Assembly (NCBI GenBank): GCA_026018925.1
Contig: JAKSZU010000025.1
Coordinates: 29,107,597-29,171,596 of the forward strand
Origin: Tupaia tana
Taxonomy: Eukaryota; Chordata; Mammalia; Scandentia; Tupaiidae
Length of the DNA stretch: 64,000 nt
Direction of reading: 5' to 3'
Of the stretch, positions 1-9,570 are shown piece by piece. The notes below the pieces were generated by a model. The model was not told where the DNA came from and did no database searches. It saw only the letters and a list, made by a program, of their open reading frames with translations. Numbering within the stretch: the stretch's first letter is position 1; every line of letters starts with the position of its first letter. The translations under genes and the position numbers were made by a program.

Positions 1-560
1 GTGTTTTAGGAGGCTTGCACCTAAAGGGCCCCATCACCACTTGCGGGAATGCCTCTGTATTCTGACGTACATGCAAGGTCACTGAGTTGGTCATTGGGGT
101 AAAACCTGAAGTAACGTAATCGGTCCGTGGTGCCAGGGTGGGGGCGGGCTACCCAGTAAGAGATCTGGTTACAACGAAAAAAAACACGAATGCACGTGAA
201 ATGCCCATACAGGTTCATCGTTCACTTGCAGGGCCGCGGGCCAGCCAACCGCTGATGCGTTGAGAAATACAGGTTTTTTGAAATGATTATTAAGATTCTT
301 TAAGTATGAGTTTTAATCATAGTTTGGGATCATTTTTCTTCCTCTGGGACAAATCCCCGCCAGTGTGAGCGCCAGTGAATAATGACTCAATATGCAGCTA
401 TCTGCATCGCCCCTGTTCCCCGAAGGCCTCTGATGTGCAGGGGGGTGTGTGAGGGGGTATCTTTGTACTCAAGGTAACGACGCGTTTTCGCTAGTTAATA
501 CCCAGTAAACCAGGCCTGCTGTTTCTGGCTTGCAGAAACAACTAGAGCTGTTTCCTGTGT
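1..560. other. Unique non-coding sequence
   Basis: I see no recognisable gene, repeat or RNA here. Short open frames on both strands lack any recognisable domain or codon pattern. Base composition is mixed. Confidence 0.5.
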
Positions 561-897
561 GTGTCATCTGCTCCTATTTCTAGTCCAGACAGAGAACAGG
601 GAAAGAGGGCAAAACTAATCTGTCCTCCTCGTCGCCACTGCGTGATTACTCGCCAAGAGATTTGGCAGAACATGAAGGAACGCAGGGCTGGGACACAGTG
701 CTCTGTGAGGCCGGCCACAGGGAGGCTCCGGCCACATCCAGAGAGCTCCCTGCCTGCGCCAGGCACACTCGCCCGAGACCCGGGGCTGGCGAGCTGAGGC
801 TGGGTCGCCATGCCTAGGCCCTGTTGGAGATGTGCTCTCTCTGTTTATCTCTGCCTCTTGCTCACGGGAGAAATAAATAAATAAACTTTGTAAAAGT
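561..897 (+). mobile_element. Putative second SINE type, AAATAAATAAAC tail
   Basis: A GC-rich body is followed by a CT-rich segment near 838-860 and then GAGAAATAAATAAATAAACT near 871-890. The same order (GC-rich body, CT tract, GAAATAAATAAAC tail) recurs near 20.5 kb and 61.0 kb, so it looks like a dispersed element rather than chance. I could not place it in a named family, and the 5' edge is a guess. It may be a divergent subtype of the main SINE in this window. Confidence 0.35.
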
Positions 898-1597
898 GAG
901 GAAACCACTGTTACTATGAGTTGGTCTTATCTTTAGGTCTCCCTTTTTCTGTGCTAACCTAACCATCCATTACTTTGAATAACAGCAATAGCTAATTATC
1001 TAATATGTAAAGCTCTTCTGAAAATTTTAGCTGTACCACTACGTAATAATTTTTCTTCAAATTAATTTTAAATTAAGTCCTTTCAATGTTTGGCTTCATT
1101 CTAAACCAGTGTACCCATGAAATCACGGCTTTGATAAAAACAACACACATTAAAATAAATGCATTAATTCTAAAATTTAGTGTAAATATTTACCTCTAGC
1201 CATACTAAATTATCGCACATACCATAGTGGTGTAAGGTGCATACTTTGTCAAACCCTGTTTCATGGGTAGGAGAATTCAGTCAAGTTCTAGGGAACTTGA
1301 AGGTATGGGGCAGGACACATAAAGATTTTCTCAGAAGGTCCAGGGGGTTTGGGCTTGCCTTAAACTCAGTTTTTCTTGTTTTGTCATTTGGAGTTCCACA
1401 TAAGATTTCATGTGAGAAAAAAGTTCAAATGCTAACTCCCAAATTCTAGATTTAAAATCACCATCACTCCTCCCAGAGATAAACTGGCAGTACTCAACCC
1501 AGCGGGTGTGCGACGCCCACGGAGCTCCTGGGGGAAGTCCCGGTGCAGCCGTTGTGTCTGTGCAGTCCAGCGAGCGTACTGTGGCCGGAGCCACCTG
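898..1597. other. AT-rich unique sequence
   Basis: The stretch contains several TAATTA-type motifs and no supportable gene. Nothing else was recognised except a possible diverged leading unit (about 1577-1597) of the 21-bp repeat that follows. Confidence 0.45.
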
Positions 1598-1681
1598 GTA
1601 ACATGTGAGAGCCACGTGGCAACCTGTGAAAGCCATGTCGCAACATGTGGAAGCCATGTGGTAACCTGTGAAAGCCATGTT
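1598..1681. repeat. 21-bp tandem repeat, four units
   Basis: Four units of exactly 21 bp begin at 1598, 1619, 1640 and 1661. They share the pattern GYAACMTGTGRRAGCCAYGT. Alternate units resemble each other (AACCTGTGAAAGCC in units 2 and 4), which suggests a dimer was duplicated. The short peptide repeats this produces in several frames are a by-product of the 21-bp period. Confidence 0.9.
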
Positions 1682-1689
1682 CATTTTTT

Positions 1690-2394
1690 TCTTTCTTATC
1701 TTTCTTTAAAAGAGGAAATAATTGATAGGGCAAGAAACTTATGGTCTCATATCGCCGACTCTTTGTGTCTTGAATTTCTGCCTCATTTCTAGTTTTAATC
1801 AAGACTCAAATTAAACCCAGTTTAGAAAAGAACCATTTCTGATTCTGTCCAAGGATTATCAGAACCTTAATGATGTCTTCACCCAGGGACCAGTACAGAA
1901 CCTGTAGCTTGTATTCATTCAGCAAATAGACGTTGGCCTACTCTGCTCTGCTGCTAATAATAACAGCATCAGAATCTGAGTGATTTGGAGGTTTATTCAG
2001 CTCGTTGTTTCAGGCCCAAGGTGCAGGGGTACATCTGTTGACAGTCTGGACACGTCACAGCACAGAACGGGAGGGTGTGTGTTACCTGAACATCTGCCTG
2101 TCCATGGTCTCGCTCCCTCCCCGTACACATCCCAGGGGTCGACCGCTGGGGCATCGACGTAATAACCTCAATCCTAACCTTTTAAAGGCCCTACCTTTCA
2201 ACACTGTAGTCAGCCAGTTTTCATCCTCTTAGTCCTGTAACGACCAAGTCTTGACACATAAATCTTAGTGGCCATTGAACCCGGAGCCTCCATACACTGC
2301 GTTTGTTAGTGAACGGAAGAGTGGAGCACTGAACTCTGACAGACCTTTACCTGCCAGGTTTGGAGCTCGTGGTCACGTCTGTGGGCAGCAGCAT
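1690..2394. other. Unique non-coding sequence
   Basis: No gene or clear repeat was recognised. TTCATTCAGCAAATAGACGT near 1915 resembles the degenerate end of an ancient L2/MIR-type repeat, but it is too short to call. Confidence 0.4.
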
Positions 2395-2575
2395 GACTCC
2401 GTGTTTGAGTGCAAACCCAGAGCTTCTCCCTCCTGGCGTGATAGCTGGGTGATGTGGGCAGGCAGCTGGCCTCTCGGCTGCGTCCTTACACGTTTCAGTG
2501 ACACAGGGTTGTTGCGTGGATTCATTGTGATAACACGTGAAACCCTCAGAAACAAGGTGGTCACACCTTATATCT
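2395..2575 (+). mobile_element. MIR-like SINE relic
   Basis: The order of segments matches the MIR body: a CAAACCCAGAGCTTC box, a GATAGCTGGGTGATGTGGGC core, then CAGGGTTGTTGCGTGGATTC and a diverged tail with AACACGTGAAACCCTCAG. Divergence is high, as expected for a pre-eutherian SINE. Edges are approximate. Confidence 0.5.
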
Positions 2576-2589
2576 GACACCATATTCCT

Positions 2590-3890
2590 AACTTGCGAGC
2601 ACGTCGATCATGCCCACCCCGTCCTCCTAAACCCCAGCTCTATGACCTGAGTTGGAAACAGATGTAGCTAAATCTACTATGTCAGAACGGGACCATCTGG
2701 TTTTACGGTGAGCCCTAAATCCAGTGACTGGTGTCACTGTAAGAGGAGGAGGGGACCTTTGAGACACAGGAGGACGGCCACAGGAAACCATGTGAAGACA
2801 GCAGAGACTGGGCTGATGCTTCCAGAACCGAGGGCACCGAGGATGGCCTGCAGCCTCCAGAGCCGGGTTAGGGGTGTAGAATGGATGTCCTTTGAGCTCT
2901 CCAAAGGAACCAGTCCAGCTAGAGCTTGATCTCTGGCCTCTACGACTGTGAAGATATGGTTCCTTTCAGTCCCCAGTTTGTGCTGTCGTGTTGTAGCAGC
3001 TACAGGAGGCTCGCACCGCACTCTGACCGGGGGCGAAGAGGCAAGCTTTCTACTGTTTCGAGCCTTCTCTGTGGCCCAGTTCCTGATGAATGGGCAGGGC
3101 TGTTTCCCAGATGAGGCAGAGAGGAGACTGTGTGGGTGGAAGAGCCCACGGAGTGCCTGCCCACTGCCGCGTTCTCGCCAGCTGCCCAGAGCGCGGATGG
3201 CATCTTCCCTGAGCGACGTGGAGGCAGCCGGCAGCCAGGCCTGCAGCATCACAGAGCCCCGGGACTCAGACAAGGCCACTGTGCCCAGCCAGAGAGCCCC
3301 AGTGGGGAGCGGGCTTTCTCACACCCAGTACCTGAGGTGAGTGGGTGCTGCTCGCCTGCCATGTCTTGCACAAACATAATTTGTGCTACACACCTTTCCT
3401 GGCCCACGTCCTCGTCCAAGCTCAGCATTTCCCTGGTTTGAATAATGGCCAAAGAAAACCCAGCCTCTCTGATGCACTTCTGAGCACAGAACTGCTGTTG
3501 GAAGGCTTTCTGGTCCCTGCCCAGAGAGCGCGAGTCCCCTGTGGTTCTCTGTGACGGCTTTGGCCATGGTCAGAAGCAACTTCTCGTGGCGAGGGAGCCC
3601 CAGCCGCTCTTAGTTCCTCTCTGGCTCACCCTGGACCTTCCACTCACTGTTTCTGATGGTCTCAGGTAGAAATAATTCATCTGTCAATGGATATCCGAAT
3701 ATTAATAAAAAGAGGGGGCAAAGCCGGGTCAGCCTGCTCTACCCAGAGTTGATGGCTAGGAATGAAGCAATGTGAATATCCTGGCTCCTGAAAGACTGAG
3801 AGGGACTCTGCGATGTCAGGGAGCAGGGGGCTGCCCAGCGCTGAAGGACTGTCCAGGATGAGCTGTCAGGCCCATCACACCTTCCCACTT
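2590..3890. other. Unique, moderately GC-rich sequence
   Basis: Several short overlapping frames exist on both strands (for example 2734-3279 minus, 181 codons), but none shows a recognisable domain or exon-like bias. I see no supportable gene. Confidence 0.45.
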
Positions 3891-3894
3891 GCTC

Positions 3895-4095
3895 CAGAGT
3901 AGCGTTGCCAGTTACCACTTACTGTGCAACCTTCCAAGAACGTCTCAACTTCTCTGAACCTCAGCCACTTTCTCACATGTAAAATCTAGGTGATAATATT
4001 TGCGAACTAACGGATTTTTATGAAAACCATACAGTGACTCATATTAAGTATATAATGGTGTCTGGAACTTAATAGTTGTTCATTTAAGCATTAGC
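3895..4095 (+). mobile_element. MIR-like SINE relic
   Basis: The MIR core is visible as TTACCACTTACTGTGCAACC, then CTGAACCTCAGCCACTTTCT, AAAATCTAGGTGATAATATT and a tail with TATAATGGTGTCTGGAACTT. It is highly diverged. Edges are estimated. Confidence 0.55.
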
Positions 4096-4224
4096 ATTAA
4101 CATTAGCATTCTCCATTATCCTTGCTTTTAATTCTAGATTTCTTTTCTGCCCACCCACACTCAGGTCCTTTTGGTACAAGTTCTGTTGAAGTTTCTTCCC
4201 TATTGTTGTTTCACATCACTTCCA

Positions 4225-4486
4225 ATCTTCATCTGTTGTTTCCTAAACAGCTTAAATGTTTATTTATGCTACTCCAAAACTCACCATTTTACTTAAGCAC
4301 AATTCAGTGGTTTTCAGTGTATTTACACGATTGTGTAGCCAGCATCACAATCCAGTTTTAGAATACTTCCGTCATCCAGGAAGACCCAGCACTTGTTTCC
4401 ACACTCCCCTTTCCTACCATCTCCTCAAGCAACCACAAGCATGCTCCCCTCTGCGGGTTTGCTTTCTTCTGTATGTGTGGTCCTGG
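4225..4486. mobile_element. Possible ancient LINE-derived fragment
   Basis: AACTCACCATTTTACTTAAG followed by a CACAATTCAGTGGTTTTCAG segment and TTGTGTAGCCAGCATCACAA resembles a widespread L1-associated segment found in many eutherian genomes. The match is from memory and diverged. A tRNA-derived SINE interrupts or abuts its right end at about 4487. Confidence 0.35.
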
Positions 4487-4723
4487 CTATGCTGTGGACT
4501 CCCACATGGCTAACTGCAGTTCAAGTCCCAGACCGGGAAGCTTGAAACTCAAACCAGGCATGTGTGCGTGCATGCCCAAAATCCTGAGAGGAGAATGGAG
4601 CAGGGATTGCAGTGTGGCCATCCCCCCTGGGGGATGATTTCTCACTTTCTGTCTCTCTGTCTCTCCAGTGAGCACATGCACCCTATAGCAAAAATCCCTC
4701 TAAAAAAAAAAAAAAAAAAAAAA
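4487..4723 (+). mobile_element. tRNA-derived SINE, main family
   Basis: This copy begins inside the tRNA-like head with GGACTCCCACATGGCTAACT and a B box, GCAGTTCAAGTCC. It then shows the family body: GCATGCCCAAAATCCTGAGA, GGAGAATGGAGCAGGGATTG, CAGTGTGGCCATCCCCCCTG, a TCTCTCTGTCTCTC tract and GCACATGCACCCTATAGCAA. It ends in a run of about 23 A. The long A-tail suggests a fairly recent L1-mobilised insertion. The A box is weak here. Confidence 0.8.
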
Positions 4724-7640
4724 AGACAGAATAGTTTTTAAAGTTCTCCTTCCCATCCCTTCATGCTCCACTTGAAACTCTATCGATATATATTATCTTA
4801 CATATATACCATGATCATATATAAGGCTTATATTGATTTAATAACAAGAATTTAAGACAGACTTGGAGCTCCTAACCTCAATGCTCTCGTTTTCTTCCTC
4901 CTCACCTTGCCTGAGTAGTTTAGGGCCACAGAACCCTGTGTTCCCAGGGGGGTGGACGCCGAACTGGCCAGGCAGGGACTGCGAGACCTGGGACTTGGTG
5001 TCCCACCAAAGGACCCAGCCTCATGGAACTCCTGGCGACGTTCCCACTGGCGTTGCCCCCACGTCCACTGTTCATGGGTCCTCTGCTATCCCAAGGGAAG
5101 GTGGAAGCCGAATTCTTTAAATGTAAATCATTGTTATATTAAAACTGTCTATATTAACAAAAAGATGAAAGTCAGGTGATATGCGTGGATGGCATCTTCC
5201 GCGCATATGGAAGTTCATCGGGGGTGAGTTCTTGTACAAAAGGCCCTCACTATAGGAATCTCTTGCAAGTCGGAAGTTTACTTTGCTCACTCATTTGTGA
5301 TATTGCACGACTGTTGCCTGAGCACCTGTCACTGTGTGCTGTCATATGGGCTCAGTGTTGTGCCAGACAGATCTGTATGCTCGTGCAACTGGCAGTGAAG
5401 TTGGTCGGGGCTTTGGAACTTGCATCTGTTGGCTCATAAGTGTCAGGGCAAGGGGGGGTGCCTGGGGGCTTAGGCTGAGAGCTCGCCGCTGTCAGAATCT
5501 CCCTTTCACAACAGACAAGGTGCTGCCCGCCAGCCTCCCCCACTGAGAAGAGCAGGTGGGTATGGCGGAGGTGGCTCCGACAGGGGAGCACAGGAACCTG
5601 GGGGGGGATGAGTACGGTCTTGCAGGTCTCTGCCCCATCCCTGGCATCACATGCCTGCCACTTCCTTTAAAGTTGCGTGTCTCTCCTATTGACTCTAACA
5701 GTTCTGTGAGGCTGGAATCATTTCTACCAGGTCCCAAGAATGCATCTCCAGCACGAAACCCAGAGTGTGGCTCTGAAAGAGGCCCAGCAGAGCCTGCGGG
5801 CTAAAGTAGGAGAGACTCTCTGGGCCGTCTTTGCAGGGGCAGGGCGGCTGGTGATCCTGAGTTTCACAGGAGTGAGACAGTGAGGAGGAGGGGACGGGTG
5901 TGTCTCGGGGCCAGGTGGGCCTAGAGGCGCGGGGGTCCTGTGGTAATGAGGTGGACAGGAGGCAGTCCTGGGATGGCCTGACCATTCTGTGCAAGAGACG
6001 TTCTCTTCAAAGCTGGGCTTAGGTTGGAGATGTCGTGGAGTCACCGCCAACATGGCAGGGCTGAAAGAACAGGGTCTCTCGATCAGATGAGGCGCCCTCT
6101 GTTAGGGACGAATGCTGATGGAGCTGTCAGGGTCACCGCGTGTCAGTCTGAACGCTGGAGGTGGCTCATCTGTGGCATACACGCAAATCTTTCCCCTCTG
6201 CGTGTTCTAGGTTTGCATGTAGATCGCGCGCCTCCCAGCCGTGAGCTGTGTGATGCCGTAAAAGGTCAGCGTATAATGATGTGACATCTTTTGTGATGAC
6301 ATTTTTCACAATGTATTTCTCTACCCAAGATTTCTGAAAATCAATCACCTGGTTTTTAAGCCCCTGGTTTTTTTTCTCTTTTCTTTTTTCTTTTTTTCAG
6401 TTGAGGCTGAGCAGCTGGGTGTTGGACTTTGCTGTCAAACCATTCACCCATTCCTAACCTTTAAATGTTTGGAGAAGAAAATAAAGAAGAGACTGGTATA
6501 AAATAATTTAGTAACCCACAGAATTCACTTAGCTTAATTTATGCTAATCATGGCTTATTGGTGCACTGGCAGATAAAAATAAAGCCGGTAGAGAAGATTG
6601 CATTGAATAAACTGCAACAATTAACCCTCAAAATTATCACGTGAAATGATTTCAGCTTGCTACTGAAAATAACAGGCCCAACCAATTGTCTAACTAGTGA
6701 TGATTAGAAAGCTGATTAGATGCTGGGATTTATTTTGTATTACTCCCACATCCATTTGGTCATTTTGTATAATATTTTAATTACAGGGGTTTTTCTTCCT
6801 CTAAAAGGTTAGAGCACAACATTAAAATAGCACTTCATTACTATGCTGCTATTTGCCAAATGTGTATGAGAGAATGATAGCAGTCTTATTATATGTAGCA
6901 GTGTTAAGGAGAAGACCTTAGTGACATAAAGTGACCCAAAATGTGGTCTTTGGGTTGTGAAATAATTCACGAGTCCTAAGATTTTTTCTACACAAAACAC
7001 TCATGTTGGAACTGTGACTGTTTTGTGTGGAAGTATTGAGGACTTTGCTTCACACTGAGTTGTTTGCCAAAGTGACACTGATAACTTGTCCAAAGGGTAG
7101 GAGGGTGTTGAGGGTCAGGATTGCAATCAGTGGGGAAGGTGGGGACCCAGAGTACTCAAACTGGACCTGATGGGACAGTCCCAGGATGGGGCATGATCCC
7201 AGTGTGTCTCTTTGTCTCTCTTCTCATGAAAGAAACAAATCAACTTGTAGAAAGAATCGTCGTCAGTACAGGCGGATGGGACAGTGGTGCTTATTCTCCT
7301 TACGGTAACGAGCTCCTTCCTAACTGAGGCACTGGTCACTTAACCAGACACAAGGACTCTGAGGATTCCTTCTGTCATTGTTACTTTATTATTCACTCAG
7401 TGATCTCCTACTCATCACTTAAAATACAACCAGCTATCACCTGCTCAAAGTTGTCTCTCCAATCGCTGGTAGGTCTAGTTAGACACTTCTTTAATGTTCT
7501 GTAGGAAGAACCCTCCTTCAATCCAGTCAAACACTTAATGCATTAAACCTCAGATATCTGTGAGGCTGAGTTTACTGCTATAGCATAAAGACACGACTGA
7601 GAATATGATCCTTCCCCCTGTATGTGTTCACCCCTTGGGT
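4724..7640. other. Unique sequence; AT-rich block 6450-6990
   Basis: No gene was recognised. The part around 4.9-6.3 kb is moderately GC-rich with scattered short frames. About 6450-6990 is AT-rich, repeat-free to my eye, and dense in TAATTA/ATTA-type motifs (for example GATTAGAAAGCTGATTAGAT), the look of a conserved non-coding element. That reading is inference. Confidence 0.4.
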
Positions 7641-7945
7641 GAATACAGAAGAACCCCACAGGCTGGGTGGCTCACACAGCAGAATCCATCCTCACTGCTG
7701 TGGAGGCGTGACAGACTTGCTCTTGTAGGGCCTACCCTTTGGTTTGCACATGGTCAGTGAGTTCTCACATGGCAGAGACCAAGAGAACTCTCTCAGGGTA
7801 TGGGTACTGACATCGATCCCTTCCATGAGGGCTCCACACTCATAACCTAACCACTCTGAGTTCCCCTCCTAATACATCACCTTAGAGGTCAGGATTTCAA
7901 CATGGAATTTTGGGAAGGCACCATATTTAAAGGACCTGACTTAGA
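7641..7945 (+). mobile_element. MaLR/MLT1-like LTR relic
   Basis: TCCATGAGGGCTCCACACTC, ATAACCTAACCACTCTGAGT, CTAATACATCACCTTAGAGG and AGGATTTCAACATGGAATTT follow in the order seen at the 3' end of MST/MLT1-type solo LTRs. It is old and diverged. The left edge is uncertain. Confidence 0.5.
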
Positions 7946-7984
7946 GCTTAGCATAAAACATATTTCAAAGGCAAGAATGTATAG

Positions 7985-8023
7985 TGTTTGTTTGTTTGTT
8001 TGTTTGTTTTGTTTTGTTTTTTT
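7985..8023. repeat. (GTTT)n simple repeat at a SINE tail
   Basis: About five GTTT units are followed by TTTTGTTTTGTTTTTTT. The tract is the expanded A-rich 3' tail, read on the opposite strand, of the antisense SINE that follows. Confidence 0.85.
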
Positions 8024-8061
8024 AAGAGAGAGATTTTTGCTATAGGGTGCACGTGCTTGCT

Positions 8062-8092
<31 letters not shown>

Positions 8093-8285
8093 AAGTGAAA
8101 AATCACCCCTGGGGGTGTGTGTGGCCATGATGCAGTTCCTTCTCCTTCATTCCCCTCTCAGGATTTTGAGCACACATGCATGTACACATGTCCTGTGTGA
8201 ATTTTAAGCCACCAGGTCCAGGACTTGAACCCTGGTTGACTACATGGGAGTCCAGCAACATAAGCATTATGCCATCTGCTTGTCT
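8017..8285 (-). mobile_element. tRNA-derived SINE, main family, near full length
   Basis: Read on the minus strand, it has a tRNA-like head with GGTTCAAGTCC-type B box (seen as GGACTTGAACCCTGG), the CATGTGTGCTCAAAATCCTG body, and an internal (TC)n tract seen as (GA)n at about 8061-8088. It ends in GCACCCTATAGCAAAAATCT and an A-rich tail. A diverged target-site duplication is visible: CAAGAATGTATAGT (7972-7985) and CAAGGATGTGTAAT (8286-8299). Confidence 0.85.
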
Positions 8286-8422
8286 CAAGGATGTGTAATT
8301 CTAACATGACATGGAGAGAGGATACTGAGTCATCCTGCCACGGTGAGGGAGGAAGGGCACACCGCTGTTTTTAGTCTTCATTAGACCTTTGTAAATTTTA
8401 CATGACGATATTTATGTAAATT

Positions 8423-9570
8423 ATGAAAGGAACATATGTAAGTGCTATTACACAACTAATAACAGATTTGGTGTCTTTTGTTTCTACTGGATTTGGATGT
8501 CCATATTCCTCTATAAATACAGAAAGTTTTCAGCTAATGCATTATGAAAGAGATTTTCTATGCCTTTACCTGTCTCTCTACCTTCTGGATACCTTTCACA
8601 CAGGTATTCAGCCATTTAAAGATATAGAGAATTTCCCATACGTTGTCCTGATTTTTAATGGTTATTCTTCATTCTTTATGGTTACTTGGTCTAAATCAGA
8701 GATTTTGTCTTTAAAGTCAGAGATTCTTCTGGTTGGTCTAATCTGCCATTGATACTTTCAATGGAGGTTTTGATTTCCTGTATTATATTACTTATCTCCA
8801 GAAGTTCTGTTTGATTATTTTTCGGGGTGTCTATCTCCTTATGGGGTTCCTCCTTCAAGTCATGGAATAATTTTCTCATTTCTTAGAATTGGTTATCTGT
8901 TTTCTCTTGCATTTCTTTGAGTTTCATTACAATGAATATTCTGAATTCTTTTTCTGACATTTCTGTGATCTCTTTTTTATTCATTGTTGGTGAGGAGTTG
9001 CTATGCTTCTTTATGGGGGTTAGTTCTTGGTTTTCTATTTCTTGGGATTCTGCTTTGATTTTTAGTTATCTGGTGAAATACTCACTTCTTTCCACTTCTT
9101 TGGACTATGTTTCTGTGGCTGTGTGCTTGTGCCCTTCCTATGATGTGAGTCAGCTCTGTGCGCATTTCTCTCCTCTACTGTGGGTGGGTTTGTGGAATCT
9201 ACAGTGGGAGTTTCGGGCTTAGGTTTTCAGAAGGGAGATTGTGGGGAGAGAATTCCTCTAAAACATCCCTGTCTTCACATGCTTGGTTACTGTGTACCCA
9301 AACTTCTCCACTCCCCGTGTAGCTGGAGGCTGAGGTGGACAGGACACAGGGTGGTAGTCCAATTCATGCACTGAGCAGTGGACCAGCCCTCCTCCCCCCC
9401 TTCAGGCTGGGCAGGGTGGAGGATGGGGGATGGTCCCTGCTGATGAACTCAGGCCAGATGAACTCAGGCCTTTGCTTCCGTTTTGCTCCTTATGTTTCTG
9501 GGACTGCAGGAACTTGTGGTGATTCTTAAAGGCCAGAGTAGCCTCCCTTCCCTACTGCAGGCTGGGAGGG
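8423..9570 (-). mobile_element. L1/HAL1-like 5' end with ORF1 start, degraded
   Basis: Translated on the minus strand, an L1 ORF1p N-terminal region starts at an ATG at about 8984. It includes ITEMSEKEFRI, LKEMQEKTDNQF, then an in-frame TAA, EMRKLFHDLKEE and QTELLEISNIIQEIK with a coiled-coil character. Further downstream, near 8540, an ALAENF motif is followed by stops, so the frame is broken. The sequence above 8985 (to about 9570), GC-rich in its right half, is plausibly the antisense 5'UTR. The rest of ORF1 and ORF2 is absent, so the element is dead. Assignment to L1 versus HAL1 is uncertain. Confidence 0.7.
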
